64,000 nucleotides of DNA from Bosea sp. F3-2 (GCF_008253865.1 NZ_CP042331.1:6041501-6105500), one strand, 5' to 3'; shown: positions 25,971-34,304, numbered from the stretch's first letter. Numbers and translations are program-made. Notes: generated by a model not told the origin, from the sequence alone.

Positions 25971-26105
25971 ATGATCGCCATCATCAAGCATGTCGCCGAA
26001 CAGATCGCCAATGCGGCGAAGTTCGCCGCCGCCGTCTGGCACGATGCCCGCAGCCTGCAGGCTGAGGCGGAGCAGAAATACGGCCACATCGACCATTGGG
26101 AATGA
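25971..26105 (+). CDS. Small hypothetical protein (44 residues)
   Basis: Reads MIAIIKHVAEQIANAAKFAA then an AVWHDARSLQ segment and ends AEAEQKYGHIDHWE. It is amphipathic and Ala-rich with an acidic/aromatic end. It lies 53 bases after the 81-residue gene, in the same orientation, and probably shares its transcript. The last third is duplicated directly downstream in the same reading frame beyond the TGA at 26103-26105, so read-through or an ancestral form without the stop would add 19 residues ending GHIDF. Function unknown. Confidence 0.6.
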   Translation: MIAIIKHVAEQIANAAKFAAAVWHDARSLQAEAEQKYGHIDHWE

Positions 26106-26123
26106 CGGTCGCGAGCGACAGCG

Positions 26124-26165
26124 CAGGCCGAGGCGGAGCAGAAGTACGGCCACATCGACTTCTGA
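26124..26165 (+). pseudogene. Tandem duplicate of the 3' end of the 44-residue gene
   Basis: Encodes QAEAEQKYGHIDF and a stop, matching the tail of the preceding gene (about 35 of 39 bases identical between the 26055-26092 and 26123-26160 segments). It is in the same frame as the preceding gene, separated by its stop and six codons, and has no start of its own. Most simply a partial tandem duplication. Confidence 0.6.
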
Positions 26166-26211
26166 GTCTTAAGGCTCGAAGCGACGGCGCGCTTCAGGGC
26201 GCGCAAGTGGT

Positions 26212-27159
26212 CTAGCAAAGGTGGCGCGGCCTCGGGGCTGCGCCGCCTTTTTTCATGACCAGCGTCGCCCAGCCTTCGCGCAACGACTGGCTGACGAGAT
26301 AGATGCCGTGGTGCCGATAGGCCGAGACCACCCCGGCGACATCCATGGCCAGCAGGCCGGACAGGATGAGCGTTCCGTCCCGCGAGAGCACGCGCGCGAT
26401 CGCGGGCGCGAGCTGCCTCAGCGGCCCGGCCAGGATATTGGCGAAGACCAGGTCGAAATGGCCGGGGCGGTTCGCCTTGGCGTGGCGCAGGCCCGGCGCG
26501 ACATAAAGGTCGAGCGCGTTCGGCGCGTGGTTGAGGCGGGCGTTGTGGGCGGAGACCTCGACCGCGATCGCGTCGATATCGCCGGCGACGACCTTGCGCT
26601 TGATCTGCTTGGCCAGCGCCAGCGCCAGGATGCCCGTGCCGGTGCCGACATCGAGCCCGTGGCGCGGGCGGCGCTTCTTCAGTTCGGCGTCCAGCGCTAG
26701 CAAACAGCCTGAGGTGGTGCCGTGATGGCCGGTGCCGAAGGCGAGCGCCGCCTCGATCTCGATGGCGACGTCGTTGACCCGCACGACATCCCGGTCATGC
26801 GCGCCATGGACGATGACGCGGCCGGCGCGCACGGGCTTCAGCCCGTCGAGACTCGTCGCGACCCAATCCCGCGTGTTCACGGTGGTGAACGGTGTCGCGT
26901 CGACGAGATCGCCGACGATCGGCCGCAGCAGGTCGCGCACCGCCTCTTCGTCCGGGTGCTGAGCGAAGTAGATCTCGACCTTCCAGGGCGCGTTCAGCGA
27001 GAGGGTGGTTACGCCTTCCTCGATCTCGAAGGCCGAAATCGCGGTCTCGGTCGGGTCGAAGATCTCGCCGAGCAATTCGGTCAGGGCCCGGGCCTTCTCG
27101 CCCGAGGTGGAGAGTTCAAAGACGGTCGCAACCGTCGCTGGCAGAAGGCCTTCGCGCAT
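26212..27159 (-). CDS. prmA: Ribosomal protein L11 methyltransferase
   Basis: 315 residues. The SAM-binding motif I is DVGTGTGILALALA near residues 168-181, with AFGTGHHGTTSGCLLAL just before it (the GTGxHxTT pattern is diagnostic of PrmA) and FANILAGPL as the catalytic-loop motif near 232-240. It trimethylates ribosomal protein L11 at several lysines and the N terminus. In alphaproteobacteria prmA is often next to an aminopeptidase P gene, as here with pepP about 0.8 kb away, separated by the small-gene pair. Its 3' end carries the terminator of the convergent small genes. Confidence 0.95.
   Translation of the reverse strand: MREGLLPATVATVFELSTSGEKARALTELLGEIFDPTETAISAFEIEEGVTTLSLNAPWKVEIYFAQHPDEEAVRDLLRPIVGDLVDATPFTTVNTRDWVATSLDGLKPVRAGRVIVHGAHDRDVVRVNDVAIEIEAALAFGTGHHGTTSGCLLALDAELKKRRPRHGLDVGTGTGILALALAKQIKRKVVAGDIDAIAVEVSAHNARLNHAPNALDLYVAPGLRHAKANRPGHFDLVFANILAGPLRQLAPAIARVLSRDGTLILSGLLAMDVAGVVSAYRHHGIYLVSQSLREGWATLVMKKGGAAPRPRHLC
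26217..26253 (+). terminator. Rho-independent terminator for the two small genes
   Basis: AAAGGTGGCGC (26217-26227) pairs with GCGCCGCCTTT (26240-26250) with one G-U pair, followed by a six-base T run. It overlaps the 3' end of the convergent prmA. A second hairpin of GCGCGC arms lies at 26187-26204. Confidence 0.8.
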
Positions 27160-27211
27160 GCGGTGGCATTAGCAGGGGGCGGCGAGGTTGTCATGCGCGT
27201 GAATGCAGGCT

Positions 27212-27346
27212 CGTCATGGTCGGGCTTGACCCGACCATCTCTCGTTGCCTCGCCGTCATGCTCGCCCTCGTGGCGAGCATCCACGTCTTGAACACCGCAT
27301 TGCACGAAGAAAGACGTGGATGGTCGGGACAAGCCCGACCATGACG
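27212..27346. repeat. Palindromic intergenic repeat, family A
   Basis: Runs from CGTCATGGTCGGGCTTGACC to GGGACAAGCCCGACCATGACG with an internal GACGTGGAT arm pair. It separates prmA from the SDR gene and resembles the copy at 18941-19038 in its GGTCGGG arms. Confidence 0.65.
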
Positions 27347-27363
27347 GCAAGCGTCGCGTCTTC

Positions 27364-28119
27364 TTATGCGTGCTGCGCATTCAGTGCTGCGAAAACCTGA
27401 CCAAAAGTGCCCGCGGCCTCGGCATAGCGCAGCGGCTTGCAGCGCTCGACGATCACCTCGGCGGCGTCGGGCCCGGTTTCGAGGATCGTCATGACCTCGG
27501 CGATGAAGTCGGCGAGCGGCATGGCGGCCGGATCGACCGCCTGCTGCGGGCCGAGCAGTTCGGTCTGCACATACGGCGGAGCGATCTCGATGACCTCGAC
27601 CGAGGTACCCTTGAGCTGCTCGCGCAGGCTGATCGACCAGGAGTGGATCGCTGCCTTGGTCGCGCTGTAGGTCGGGGTCGCCGCGAGCGGCACGAAGGCG
27701 AGGCCGGAGGACACGGTCAGGACCGTGGCGCCGGGCTGCTTCAGGAGATGCGGCAGCAGCGCCGTCGTCAGGCGGATCGGCCCGAGCAGATTGGTCGTGA
27801 TCGTCTCTTCGGCGATGGCGAGATTGTCGGCGGCCGGGACGTCTTCCGGCTTCATGATGCCGGCATTGTTGAGGACGGCGTTGAGCTTCGGGAAGCGCTC
27901 GACCACCTGCCGGGCGAAGGCCTCGATGTCGGCCTTGTCCTGGATGTCGAGCAGCATCGAGGCCATGCCCGGATTGGCGGCGGTGACCTCGTCGAGGACG
28001 TTCTCGCGCCGGCCGGCGATGATGACCTGATTGCCCTTGGTGTGCAGCGCTTCGGCCAGCGCCCGGCCGATGCCCGAGCCGCCGCCGGTGATCAGGATGG
28101 TGTTTCCGGAGATGTTCAT
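27364..28119 (-). CDS. SDR family oxidoreductase (DltE-like)
   Basis: 251 residues from the ATG at 28119, preceded by GAGGG. A classical short-chain dehydrogenase: cofactor motif TGGGSGIGRALAEALHTKG near residues 12-30, NNAGIMK near 85, catalytic S (TVSSGLAF) and YSATKAA near 153-159. The preference suggested by AGRR after strand 2 is NADP(H). It is divergent from an HxlR regulator, a common pairing for redox- or electrophile-responsive SDRs. Substrate unknown. Confidence 0.92.
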   Translation of the reverse strand: MNISGNTILITGGGSGIGRALAEALHTKGNQVIIAGRRENVLDEVTAANPGMASMLLDIQDKADIEAFARQVVERFPKLNAVLNNAGIMKPEDVPAADNLAIAEETITTNLLGPIRLTTALLPHLLKQPGATVLTVSSGLAFVPLAATPTYSATKAAIHSWSISLREQLKGTSVEVIEIAPPYVQTELLGPQQAVDPAAMPLADFIAEVMTILETGPDAAEVIVERCKPLRYAEAAGTFGQVFAALNAQHA

Positions 28120-28220
28120 TGGAAGCCCTCTTGTGGTTGCGTCCCAGGAGGTGGCATCGTCAGTCTTCAAAGGAAAGAAGGCGCTTGAAAGTGCCATACA
28201 TACCAAAAGGAGAGTGTCGG

Positions 28221-28640
28221 ATGCAGGCGATCCGAACCGCGATGGCGGCGATGCATGCGCGCAGCGACGCCATTCCGCCGGTCAGCCCGGCGGTGGAGTC
28301 GCTGGTGCGGCAGGTCATCGCGCAGGTGGCGGACAAATGGACGATGCTGGTGCTGGAGGCTCTGGAGGAGCATGGCACGCTGCGCTTCACCGAGGTCGGC
28401 CGCATGGTCGGCGGCATCAGCCAGAAGATGCTGACGAAGACCTTGCGGGAGATGGAGCGCGACGGGCTCGTCATCCGAACCGTCCATCCGGTGATTCCGC
28501 CCCATGTCGACTATACGCTGACCGAGCTGGGGCGCGAACTCAGCGCGGCCTTCTGCGGGGTCTGGGTCTGGGCTGAGACCTACTATGGGGAGGTCTCGGC
28601 GGCGCGGAAGGCGTTCCGCGAGCGGGAAGGCGGCGCCTGA
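28221..28640 (+). CDS. HxlR family transcriptional regulator
   Basis: 139 residues from the ATG at 28221 with AGGAG upstream; the frame extends back but without good sequence. The HxlR winged helix is clear: QVADKWTMLVLEALEEHGTLRF, VGRMVGGISQKMLTKTLREMERDGLV, then the wing with PPHVDYTLTELGREL. HxlR proteins usually sense aldehydes or oxidants, often through a cysteine, but the only cysteine here is in AFCGVWVW near the C terminus. Divergent from the SDR gene across about 100 bases, so it probably controls it. Confidence 0.9.
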   Translation: MQAIRTAMAAMHARSDAIPPVSPAVESLVRQVIAQVADKWTMLVLEALEEHGTLRFTEVGRMVGGISQKMLTKTLREMERDGLVIRTVHPVIPPHVDYTLTELGRELSAAFCGVWVWAETYYGEVSAARKAFREREGGA

Positions 28641-28644
28641 GCGC

Positions 28645-28770
28645 TCACAGGTCCTTGGTCAGGTAGACCCGGGTCGCGCCCGGCGGTTTCGGCGCGATCT
28701 CGCCGAAGACCTGCCAGCCGAGCTTCCTGTAGAACTCCGGTGCCTGGAAGCTGATGGCGACGTAGTGGGT
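28645..28770 (-). pseudogene. C-terminal fragment of a GNAT acetyltransferase gene
   Basis: The minus-strand frame reads THYVAISFQAPEFYRKLGWQ, then VFGEI and ends TRVYLTKDL with a stop. This is the typical last part of a GNAT N-acetyltransferase (SFQAPxFYxxLGxxVFGE), but the whole acetyl-CoA-binding domain is missing and the fragment ends against the hicB gene. A remnant left when the hicAB module arrived, or after a deletion, is the simplest reading. Confidence 0.65.
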
Positions 28771-28774
28771 CAAT

Positions 28775-29071
28775 TCATTCGGCTGCGATACGCGCCGGTG
28801 TCCGGCCAAAGGGAATCGCCATCAGGATGGCGTCCTTGGAGGCGTCGACAAAATCGGGATCGGTGCGCAATTCGTCGATCGAGCGCGGCTCCGGAAAGTC
28901 GGAGGCTGTATCCTCGATCCAGCTTTCCGCTGCAAACTCGAGGGCGTCCCGGGCTTGGCTGAAAGCTTCTTCCAGCGTATCGCCGGCCGTGAACACCCCC
29001 TTCACGTCCGGAAAGAACACGCCGTAGCAGGATGTTTCGTCCTTATGGACGACTGCAATGTAGTGTCGCAT
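28775..29071 (-). CDS. hicB: HicB-like antitoxin
   Basis: 98 residues with the HicB partial RNase-H-like fold: HYIAVVHKDETSCYGVFFPD then VKGVFTAGDTLEEAFSQARD, the G-x-FPD...GdtleeA pattern being characteristic. It neutralises the HicA toxin encoded 12 bases upstream and probably represses the operon. The tail lacks an obvious ribbon-helix-helix domain, so DNA contact may need the toxin or another surface. Toxin-first order is standard for hicAB. It borders the truncated GNAT gene. Confidence 0.9.
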   Translation of the reverse strand: MRHYIAVVHKDETSCYGVFFPDVKGVFTAGDTLEEAFSQARDALEFAAESWIEDTASDFPEPRSIDELRTDPDFVDASKDAILMAIPFGRTPARIAAE

Positions 29072-29083
29072 GGCGACGTCCGT

Positions 29084-29278
29084 TCAATCTCGTTCCCAGC
29101 CCGCATCCTTATATATCGCATAGACCGTTCCGATTGGAATGTCCCGCTTCGGATGGGGGACGATCACCATGCGCTTCGTTGCCTCATGCACGTATTTCTG
29201 ATGAGAGCCGCGCACGCTTTTCAATACGAAACCCTCACGTTTCAGGCGGCGAATGATGTCGGCGCTGTTGGTGAGCAT
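29084..29278 (-). CDS. hicA: HicA-like mRNA interferase toxin
   Basis: 64 residues, typical length. The dsRBD-like HicA fold shows IIRRLKREGFVLKSVRGSHQ with the catalytic histidine in GSHQKY (about residue 26) and the PHPKRDIPIGTVYAIYKDAG motif that defines the family. It cleaves mRNA and is held inactive by HicB. The promoter and a 7-7-7 palindrome lie just upstream. Both genes look intact, so the module is probably functional. Confidence 0.92.
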   Translation of the reverse strand: MLTNSADIIRRLKREGFVLKSVRGSHQKYVHEATKRMVIVPHPKRDIPIGTVYAIYKDAGWERD

Positions 29279-29307
29279 TGGAACAAGGCCTCAGTTTAGA
29301 CCTTGAC

Positions 29308-29351
29308 CGTATAGCGGATGAAAGGTTGTTATCAATAATTGTCATATTGAT
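29308..29351 (-). promoter_or_regulatory. hicAB promoter with overlapping operator
   Basis: On the minus strand, TTGATA (29335-29330) and TATACG (29313-29308) form a -35/-10 pair with a 16-base spacer. ATCAATA and TATTGAT (29331-29337, 29345-29351) are perfect 7-base inverted arms with a 7-base spacer that cover the -35 box. This fits autoregulation by a HicAB complex. The block is much more AT-rich than its surroundings. Confidence 0.6.
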
Positions 29352-29393
29352 TTACTTGCTTAAGCCGCCGCAGCCGCAGAATGGATCAAGCAC

Positions 29394-31772
29394 TCACCCC
29401 GCCTTCTGCACGAACGAGTCCAGCACCATCTTCCGGCCGGCCTTGTCGAAATCGACGGTGAGCTTGTTGCCATCGACGCTGGCGACGGAGCCGGGGCCGA
29501 ACTTGACGTGGAAGACGCGGGCGCCGGTGCCATAGGCGGACTCACCGGTGGATTTTGCGGTGAGCTCGCCCTCGATCAGCAACGGGCCGCGCTGGCGCGA
29601 CGAGCCGCCGAAACCGCCCGAGCCGAAGCCGCGGCCGCTCTCGGAGAAGCCGCTGCCACCGCCATTGCGTGCGCGGTTCTCCTGCGCGCGCTGCCAGCCC
29701 GGCGTGTTGTAGCTGGAGCCGAAGCTCTCCATCCGGTCGAAGCGCGAGGCGCCGTAGCCGCCTTGCGAGTAGCTGGTCGGGGCCTGCTCGACCTCGACAT
29801 GCTCCTCCGGCAATTCGTCGATGAAGCGGGAGGGCAGGCTGGTCTGCCAGAGGCCGTGGATGCGCCGGTTCGAGGCGAAATAGAGCTTCAGCTTCTTGCG
29901 GGCACGGGTGAGGCCGACATGGGCGAGACGGCGCTCTTCTTCCAGTCCAGCGCGGCCGTTCTCGTCGAGCGCGCGCTGGTTCGGGAAGAGCCCTTCCTCC
30001 CAGCCGGGCAGGAAGACCGTGTCGAACTCCAGCCCCTTGGCGGCGTGCAGCGTCATGATCGAGACCCGCGCCTCGGCCTCGCCGTCCGCGACATCCATCA
30101 CCAGCGAGACGTGCTCGAGGAAGGCCGGCAGATCGGGGAACTCGTCGAGCGAGCGGACGAGCTCCTTGAGGTTTTCCAGGCGCCCGGCGGCGTCGGCCGA
30201 GCGATCCTTCTTCCACATCTCGGTGTAGCCGCTCTCTTCCAGCACCAATTCGGCGAGCTCGCCCTGCGGCATGTGCTCGGCGCGGGCCGACCAGCGGCCG
30301 AAGGCCTCGACCAGTTCGCGCAGGGCCGTGCGGGCCTTGGGCTTCAACTCGTCGCTCTCGACCGCAGCACGGGCCGACTGCATCAGCGAGAAGCCGGTGG
30401 CGCGGGCGTGGTTGTGCAGGAGCTGGACCGTCGCGTCGCCCAGCCCGCGCTTGGGCACATTGACGATGCGCTCGAAGGCGAGATCGTCGGTCGGCGAGAC
30501 GACGCAGCGCAGATAGGCGAGCGCGTCGCGGATCTCGGCGCGCTCATAGAAGCGCGGGCCGCCGATGACGCGATAGGGCACGCCGGCCTGGACGAAGCGC
30601 TCCTCGATCTCGCGCATCTGCGCGGAGATGCGGACGAGGACCGCGACCTCGGCGAGATTGTACTTCTTGGCCTGCATCGCCTCGATCTCGTCCGAGATCA
30701 GGCGGGCTTCCTCCTGGCTGTCCCAGGCGCCGGTGATGGTGACCTTCTCGCCGAGTGCATCCTCAGTGCGCAAAGTCTTGCCAAGGCGGCCCTCGTTGCG
30801 GGCGATCAGCTTCGAGGCGGTGGCGAGGATATGGCCGGTGGAGCGGTAGTTGCGCTCCAGCCGGATCACGGTCGCGCCCGGGAAGTCGTGCTCGAAGCGC
30901 AGGATGTTGTCGACCTCGGCACCGCGCCAGCCATAGATCGACTGGTCGTCGTCGCCGACGCAGCAGATGTTGCGGCGGCCCTGGGCCAGCAGGCGCAGCC
31001 AGAGATACTGCGCCGTGTTGGTGTCCTGGTACTCGTCGACGAGGATGTAGCGGAAGCGGTCGTGATAGCTCGTCAGCACGTCCGGATAGTCGCGGAAGAG
31101 CGTCAGGCAGTGCAGCAGCAGGTCGCCGAAATCGACGGCGTTCAGTGCCTTCAGCCGCTCCTGATAGGCAGCGTAGAGCTTGCCGCCCTTGCCATTGGCG
31201 AAGACGGCGGCCTCCCCCGGCGGCACGTCCTTGGGGCTAAGGCCGCGGTTCTTCCAGCTATCGATGAAGCCCGCCAGCATGCGGCCGGGCCAGCGCTTCT
31301 CGTCGATGTTCTCGGCCTGGATCACCTGCTTCATCAGGCGGATCTGGTCGTCGGTGTCGAGGATGGTGAAGTCGCTGCGCAGGTCGAGCAGTTCGGCGTG
31401 ACGGCGCAGCAGCTTGGCCGAGATCGAGTGGAAGGTGCCGAGCCAGGGCATGCCCTCGGCGACCGGGCCGACGAGATGGGCGACGCGCTCCTTCATTTCG
31501 CGCGCCGCCTTGTTGGTGAAGGTGACGGCGAGAATCTGCGAGGGATAGGCGCGGTTGGTCGCGATGAGATGGCCGATGCGGGTGGTGAGCACGCGGGTCT
31601 TGCCCGTGCCGGCGCCGGCCAGCACGAGCACCGGGCCTTCCGTCGCCTCGACCGCCTGGCGCTGCTCCGGGTTCAGCCCCGTCAGATAGCCGGCCGTGGG
31701 CTGCGCAGCGGCGCGCGCGGCAAGGCCACCGGGGCGGGGCAGGGGGGCGGAAAAGGGGTCAGTCTCGGACAA
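29394..31772 (-). CDS. uvrD: UvrD/PcrA-type ATP-dependent DNA helicase
   Basis: 792 residues, superfamily 1A. Motifs in order: GLNPEQRQAVEATEGP (Q motif), AGAGTGKTRVL (I), TFTNKAAREMKER (Ia), LVDEYQDTNTAQ (II), VGDDDQSIYGWRGA (III), LERNYRS (IV), VSIMTLHAAKGLEFDTVFLPG (V), VGLTRARKKL (VI). The C-terminal tail is Gly/Ser/Arg-rich low complexity followed by a Tudor-like end (RVFHVKFGPGSVASVDGNKL) as in PcrA. Acts in nucleotide excision and mismatch repair and clears RecA or RNA polymerase. It is divergent from an aidB-like gene. Confidence 0.95.
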   Translation of the reverse strand: MSETDPFSAPLPRPGGLAARAAAQPTAGYLTGLNPEQRQAVEATEGPVLVLAGAGTGKTRVLTTRIGHLIATNRAYPSQILAVTFTNKAAREMKERVAHLVGPVAEGMPWLGTFHSISAKLLRRHAELLDLRSDFTILDTDDQIRLMKQVIQAENIDEKRWPGRMLAGFIDSWKNRGLSPKDVPPGEAAVFANGKGGKLYAAYQERLKALNAVDFGDLLLHCLTLFRDYPDVLTSYHDRFRYILVDEYQDTNTAQYLWLRLLAQGRRNICCVGDDDQSIYGWRGAEVDNILRFEHDFPGATVIRLERNYRSTGHILATASKLIARNEGRLGKTLRTEDALGEKVTITGAWDSQEEARLISDEIEAMQAKKYNLAEVAVLVRISAQMREIEERFVQAGVPYRVIGGPRFYERAEIRDALAYLRCVVSPTDDLAFERIVNVPKRGLGDATVQLLHNHARATGFSLMQSARAAVESDELKPKARTALRELVEAFGRWSARAEHMPQGELAELVLEESGYTEMWKKDRSADAAGRLENLKELVRSLDEFPDLPAFLEHVSLVMDVADGEAEARVSIMTLHAAKGLEFDTVFLPGWEEGLFPNQRALDENGRAGLEEERRLAHVGLTRARKKLKLYFASNRRIHGLWQTSLPSRFIDELPEEHVEVEQAPTSYSQGGYGASRFDRMESFGSSYNTPGWQRAQENRARNGGGSGFSESGRGFGSGGFGGSSRQRGPLLIEGELTAKSTGESAYGTGARVFHVKFGPGSVASVDGNKLTVDFDKAGRKMVLDSFVQKAG

Positions 31773-31887
31773 GGGACCAGTGTGCTCGTGCGTGATTCGT
31801 TCTCCGGCGAATATAGGGCGCTCGTGTCAGGATTGCGCCCTGCCGGAGCGATCATTTTATATCCCGTTCCACAGGGAGGTGGCAGCA

Positions 31888-33537
31888 ATGGCCAAGCAGA
31901 GCGGGGACGAGCGCTGGGAGATCACCAATCAGGTGCCGGTGCTGGCCGATTACGATGCCTTTGCCGCCGATCCGGTGCTGCCCGGCATCGTCTCGACCTC
32001 CGGTGCCGACTGGGCGCGGGAGCGGCTGCATGAGGCGGGGCGGACGGTGGGGTCGGCGCGGGTGCAGGAGTTGGCCTATCTCGCCAATCGCTACACGCCC
32101 GAACTTCGCGCCTTCGACCGTTTCGGCAACCGTATCGATGAGATCGCTTTCCATCCGGCCTGGCACGAGTTGATGAGCCTCGCCATCGGGCAGGAGACGC
32201 ACGCGCTCGCTTGGAACCGGCGGGAGCCCGGCGCACAGGTGGCCCGCGCCGCCCTGCAATATCTCTGGTACGGCGCCGAGAGTGGCATTTGCTGCCCGAT
32301 CAGCATGACCTACGCCGCCGTGCCGGTGCTGAAGCAGGATGCGACGCTGTGGGGGCAATGGGGCTCCCTCGTTACCTCCAATCGCTACGATCCGCGGCAG
32401 GGGCCGGCGCATCTCAAGACCGGCGCGACGGTCGGCACGGCGATGACGGAGACGCAAGGCGGCTCGGATCTGCGCCAGACGCAGACTTATGCCGAGAACA
32501 ACCGCGACGGCACCTGGTCGCTCCACGGCCGGAAATGGTTCTTCTCGGTGCCGCATTCCGACGTCTTCCTGACGCTGGCGCGGACGCAGGAAGGCATTTC
32601 CTGCTTCGCCGTGCCGGGCTGGCTGCCGGATGGATCGCGCAACGGCATCGCGATCCAGCGGTTGAAGGAAAAGGTCGGCAACCGCTCGAATGCCTCCTCC
32701 GAGGTCGAGTTCCGTGGCGCCATCGGTCATCTCATCGGCGAGCCTGGGCGAGGCATCCGCACCGGGCTCTCGATGAACCACAATTCGCGGCTCGACATCG
32801 CGGCGGCCTCATCCGGGCTGATGCGGATGGCGGTCTCGCTCGCGGCGCATCACGCGCAGCATCGCCGTGCCTTCCAGAAGGCGCTGATCGACCAGCCGAT
32901 CATGCAGAACGTGCTCGCGGACATCGCCATCGAGGCCGAGGCTGCGGCCTGGCTTGCCTTCCGGCTGTTCGCGGCGCTCGACCGGCAGGAGGACTCGCAG
33001 AGCGAGCGGCTGCTGGCGCGGGTCGGGGCGCCGATCGCGAAATACTGGATCACGCGACGGGCGCCGGCCGTCGTCACCGAGGCGCTGGAATGCCTTGGCG
33101 GCAACGGCTTCATCGAGGAGAATCCGATGGCGCGGCTTTATCGCGAGGCGCCGCTCAACGCGATCTGGGAAGGCTCGGGCAACGTCATCTGCCTCGACGT
33201 GCTGCGCTCGCTAGCGCGGGAGGAGGGGGCGGTCGACGTGCTACGGGCGGAGCTGCTAGCCGCTGCGGGGGCGGACAAGCGCTACGATGCGGCGCTGAAG
33301 CGGCTTGAGGGCGAACTGCCGGAAATGATCCGCAACGAAGGGCAGGCACGGCGATTGACGGAGAGATTGGCGTTGCTGCTGCAGGCCTCGCTGCTGCTGC
33401 GGTTCGCATCGACTGCCGTGGCCGATGCCTTCGTCGCCACACGGCTAGCTGGCGGCTGGTCGGGGCAGTTCGGGGACTTGCCGCCGGCTGTCGATGCGGC
33501 GGCGCTGGCGCGACGGGTGGTGCCGGTGGTTTCGTAG
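31888..33537 (+). CDS. aidB: AidB-like acyl-CoA dehydrogenase (alkylation response protein family)
   Basis: 549 residues from ATG 31888, which follows AGGGAGG. The sequence follows E. coli AidB closely in pattern: ELRAFDRFGNRIDEIAFHPA and WHELMSLAIG, CPISMTYAAVPVLK, AMTETQGGSDL, GRKWFFSVPHSD, LKEKVGNRSNASSEVEF, ALECLGGNGFIEENPMARLY and REAPLNAIWEGSGNVICLDV. AidB is an FAD protein that binds DNA and is induced by alkylating agents; its dehydrogenase activity is weak. Divergent from uvrD, so the region pairs two DNA-damage genes. I see no Ada operator. Confidence 0.9.
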   Translation: MAKQSGDERWEITNQVPVLADYDAFAADPVLPGIVSTSGADWARERLHEAGRTVGSARVQELAYLANRYTPELRAFDRFGNRIDEIAFHPAWHELMSLAIGQETHALAWNRREPGAQVARAALQYLWYGAESGICCPISMTYAAVPVLKQDATLWGQWGSLVTSNRYDPRQGPAHLKTGATVGTAMTETQGGSDLRQTQTYAENNRDGTWSLHGRKWFFSVPHSDVFLTLARTQEGISCFAVPGWLPDGSRNGIAIQRLKEKVGNRSNASSEVEFRGAIGHLIGEPGRGIRTGLSMNHNSRLDIAAASSGLMRMAVSLAAHHAQHRRAFQKALIDQPIMQNVLADIAIEAEAAAWLAFRLFAALDRQEDSQSERLLARVGAPIAKYWITRRAPAVVTEALECLGGNGFIEENPMARLYREAPLNAIWEGSGNVICLDVLRSLAREEGAVDVLRAELLAAAGADKRYDAALKRLEGELPEMIRNEGQARRLTERLALLLQASLLLRFASTAVADAFVATRLAGGWSGQFGDLPPAVDAAALARRVVPVVS

Positions 33538-33544
33538 AGCGCAT

Positions 33545-33694
33545 CGTCATTCCGGGACAGGCCGAAGGCCTGAGCCCGGAACCCATGAACATCGGTTTGG
33601 CCGGAGAATCCTGCAGCTTACCGCCTCACTTTTCTCTCCCAGCGTGGTGTTCATGGGTTCCGGGCTCGCCGCTTCGCGGCGCCCCGGAATGACG
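33545..33694. repeat. Palindromic intergenic repeat, family A
   Basis: Starts CGTCATTCCGGGAC and ends CCCCGGAATGACG, with internal GGAACCCATGAACA and TGTTCATGGGTTCC arms that form a long inner stem. It lies between the convergent aidB and msrB genes. Confidence 0.7.
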
Positions 33695-33703
33695 AAGAGT
33701 GCG

Positions 33704-34144
33704 TCAAGCCGCTTCCGGCTCGAAATTCATCGCCACGCCGTTGATGCAGTAGCGCAGGCCGGTGGGCGGCGGCCCGTCCGGAAAGACGTGGCCGAGATGG
33801 CCGCCGCAATTGGCGCAATGCACCTCGACGCGGTGCATGCCGTAGCTGAAGTCTTCCGAGGCGCCGACGGCTCCCTCCAGCGGTTGGTCGAAGCTCGGCC
33901 AGCCGGTGCCGCTCTCGAACTTCTTGCCCGATCTGAACAGCTTCTGGCCGCAGCCGGCGCAGGAGAAGGTGCCGGCGCGCTTCTCGTAGTTGAGCGCGCA
34001 GGAGCCCGCCCGCTCCGTGCCATGGCCACGCAGGATCTGATACTGCTCCGGCGTCAGCCGCTCGCGCCATTGCGCATCGGTCAGCTGGAAGGGGAAGGTC
34101 TCGTCCTGCTTCTTCGGCTCGCCGAACATGCTCATCAGACCCAT
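33704..34144 (-). CDS. msrB: Peptide-methionine (R)-S-oxide reductase
   Basis: 146 residues from the ATG at 34144, preceded by AAGGAG. Repairs methionine-R-sulfoxide. Zinc-site CxxC pairs are CAGCGQ and CANCGGH, and the catalytic cysteine is in RYCINGVAMNF near the C terminus; FESGTGWPSFDQP is the conserved substrate loop. The N-terminal MGLMSMFGEPKKQDETFPFQ is a slightly unusual extension, without a signal peptide, so it is probably cytoplasmic. Divergent from btaA. Confidence 0.95.
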   Translation of the reverse strand: MGLMSMFGEPKKQDETFPFQLTDAQWRERLTPEQYQILRGHGTERAGSCALNYEKRAGTFSCAGCGQKLFRSGKKFESGTGWPSFDQPLEGAVGASEDFSYGMHRVEVHCANCGGHLGHVFPDGPPPTGLRYCINGVAMNFEPEAA

Positions 34145-34276
34145 TGCGATCTCCTTGTCAGCGGGGCGGTGGGGCGCCTCATCGGCTTTCGTGCCGCCAA
34201 TATGGCGTCTCATGCGCCGGATTTCAGCCCCGCCGATTGCCGGCAATTTCACCATGCCGTGGCAATCGCCGGGGCA

Positions 34277-34294
34277 CCGTCACCTGACCGTCAC
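34277..34294 (+). promoter_or_regulatory. Candidate Pho box upstream of btaAB
   Basis: CCGTCAC (34277-34283), four bases, CCGTCAC (34288-34294) are identical 7-mers repeated with the 11-base period of a PhoB site (consensus CTGTCAT twice). TCTAGAT about nine bases downstream could be the -10 element. The btaAB operon is PhoB-controlled in Sinorhizobium, which supports the reading. Confidence 0.55.
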
Positions 34295-34304
34295 GCGACT
34301 CCTC

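Noticed and set aside
29508..32033. An 841-codon open frame on the plus strand across uvrD
   Set aside because: It is antisense to uvrD, composed of Arg/Ala/Gly-rich shadow sequence, and uvrD has all helicase motifs. High GC leaves the opposite strand open.
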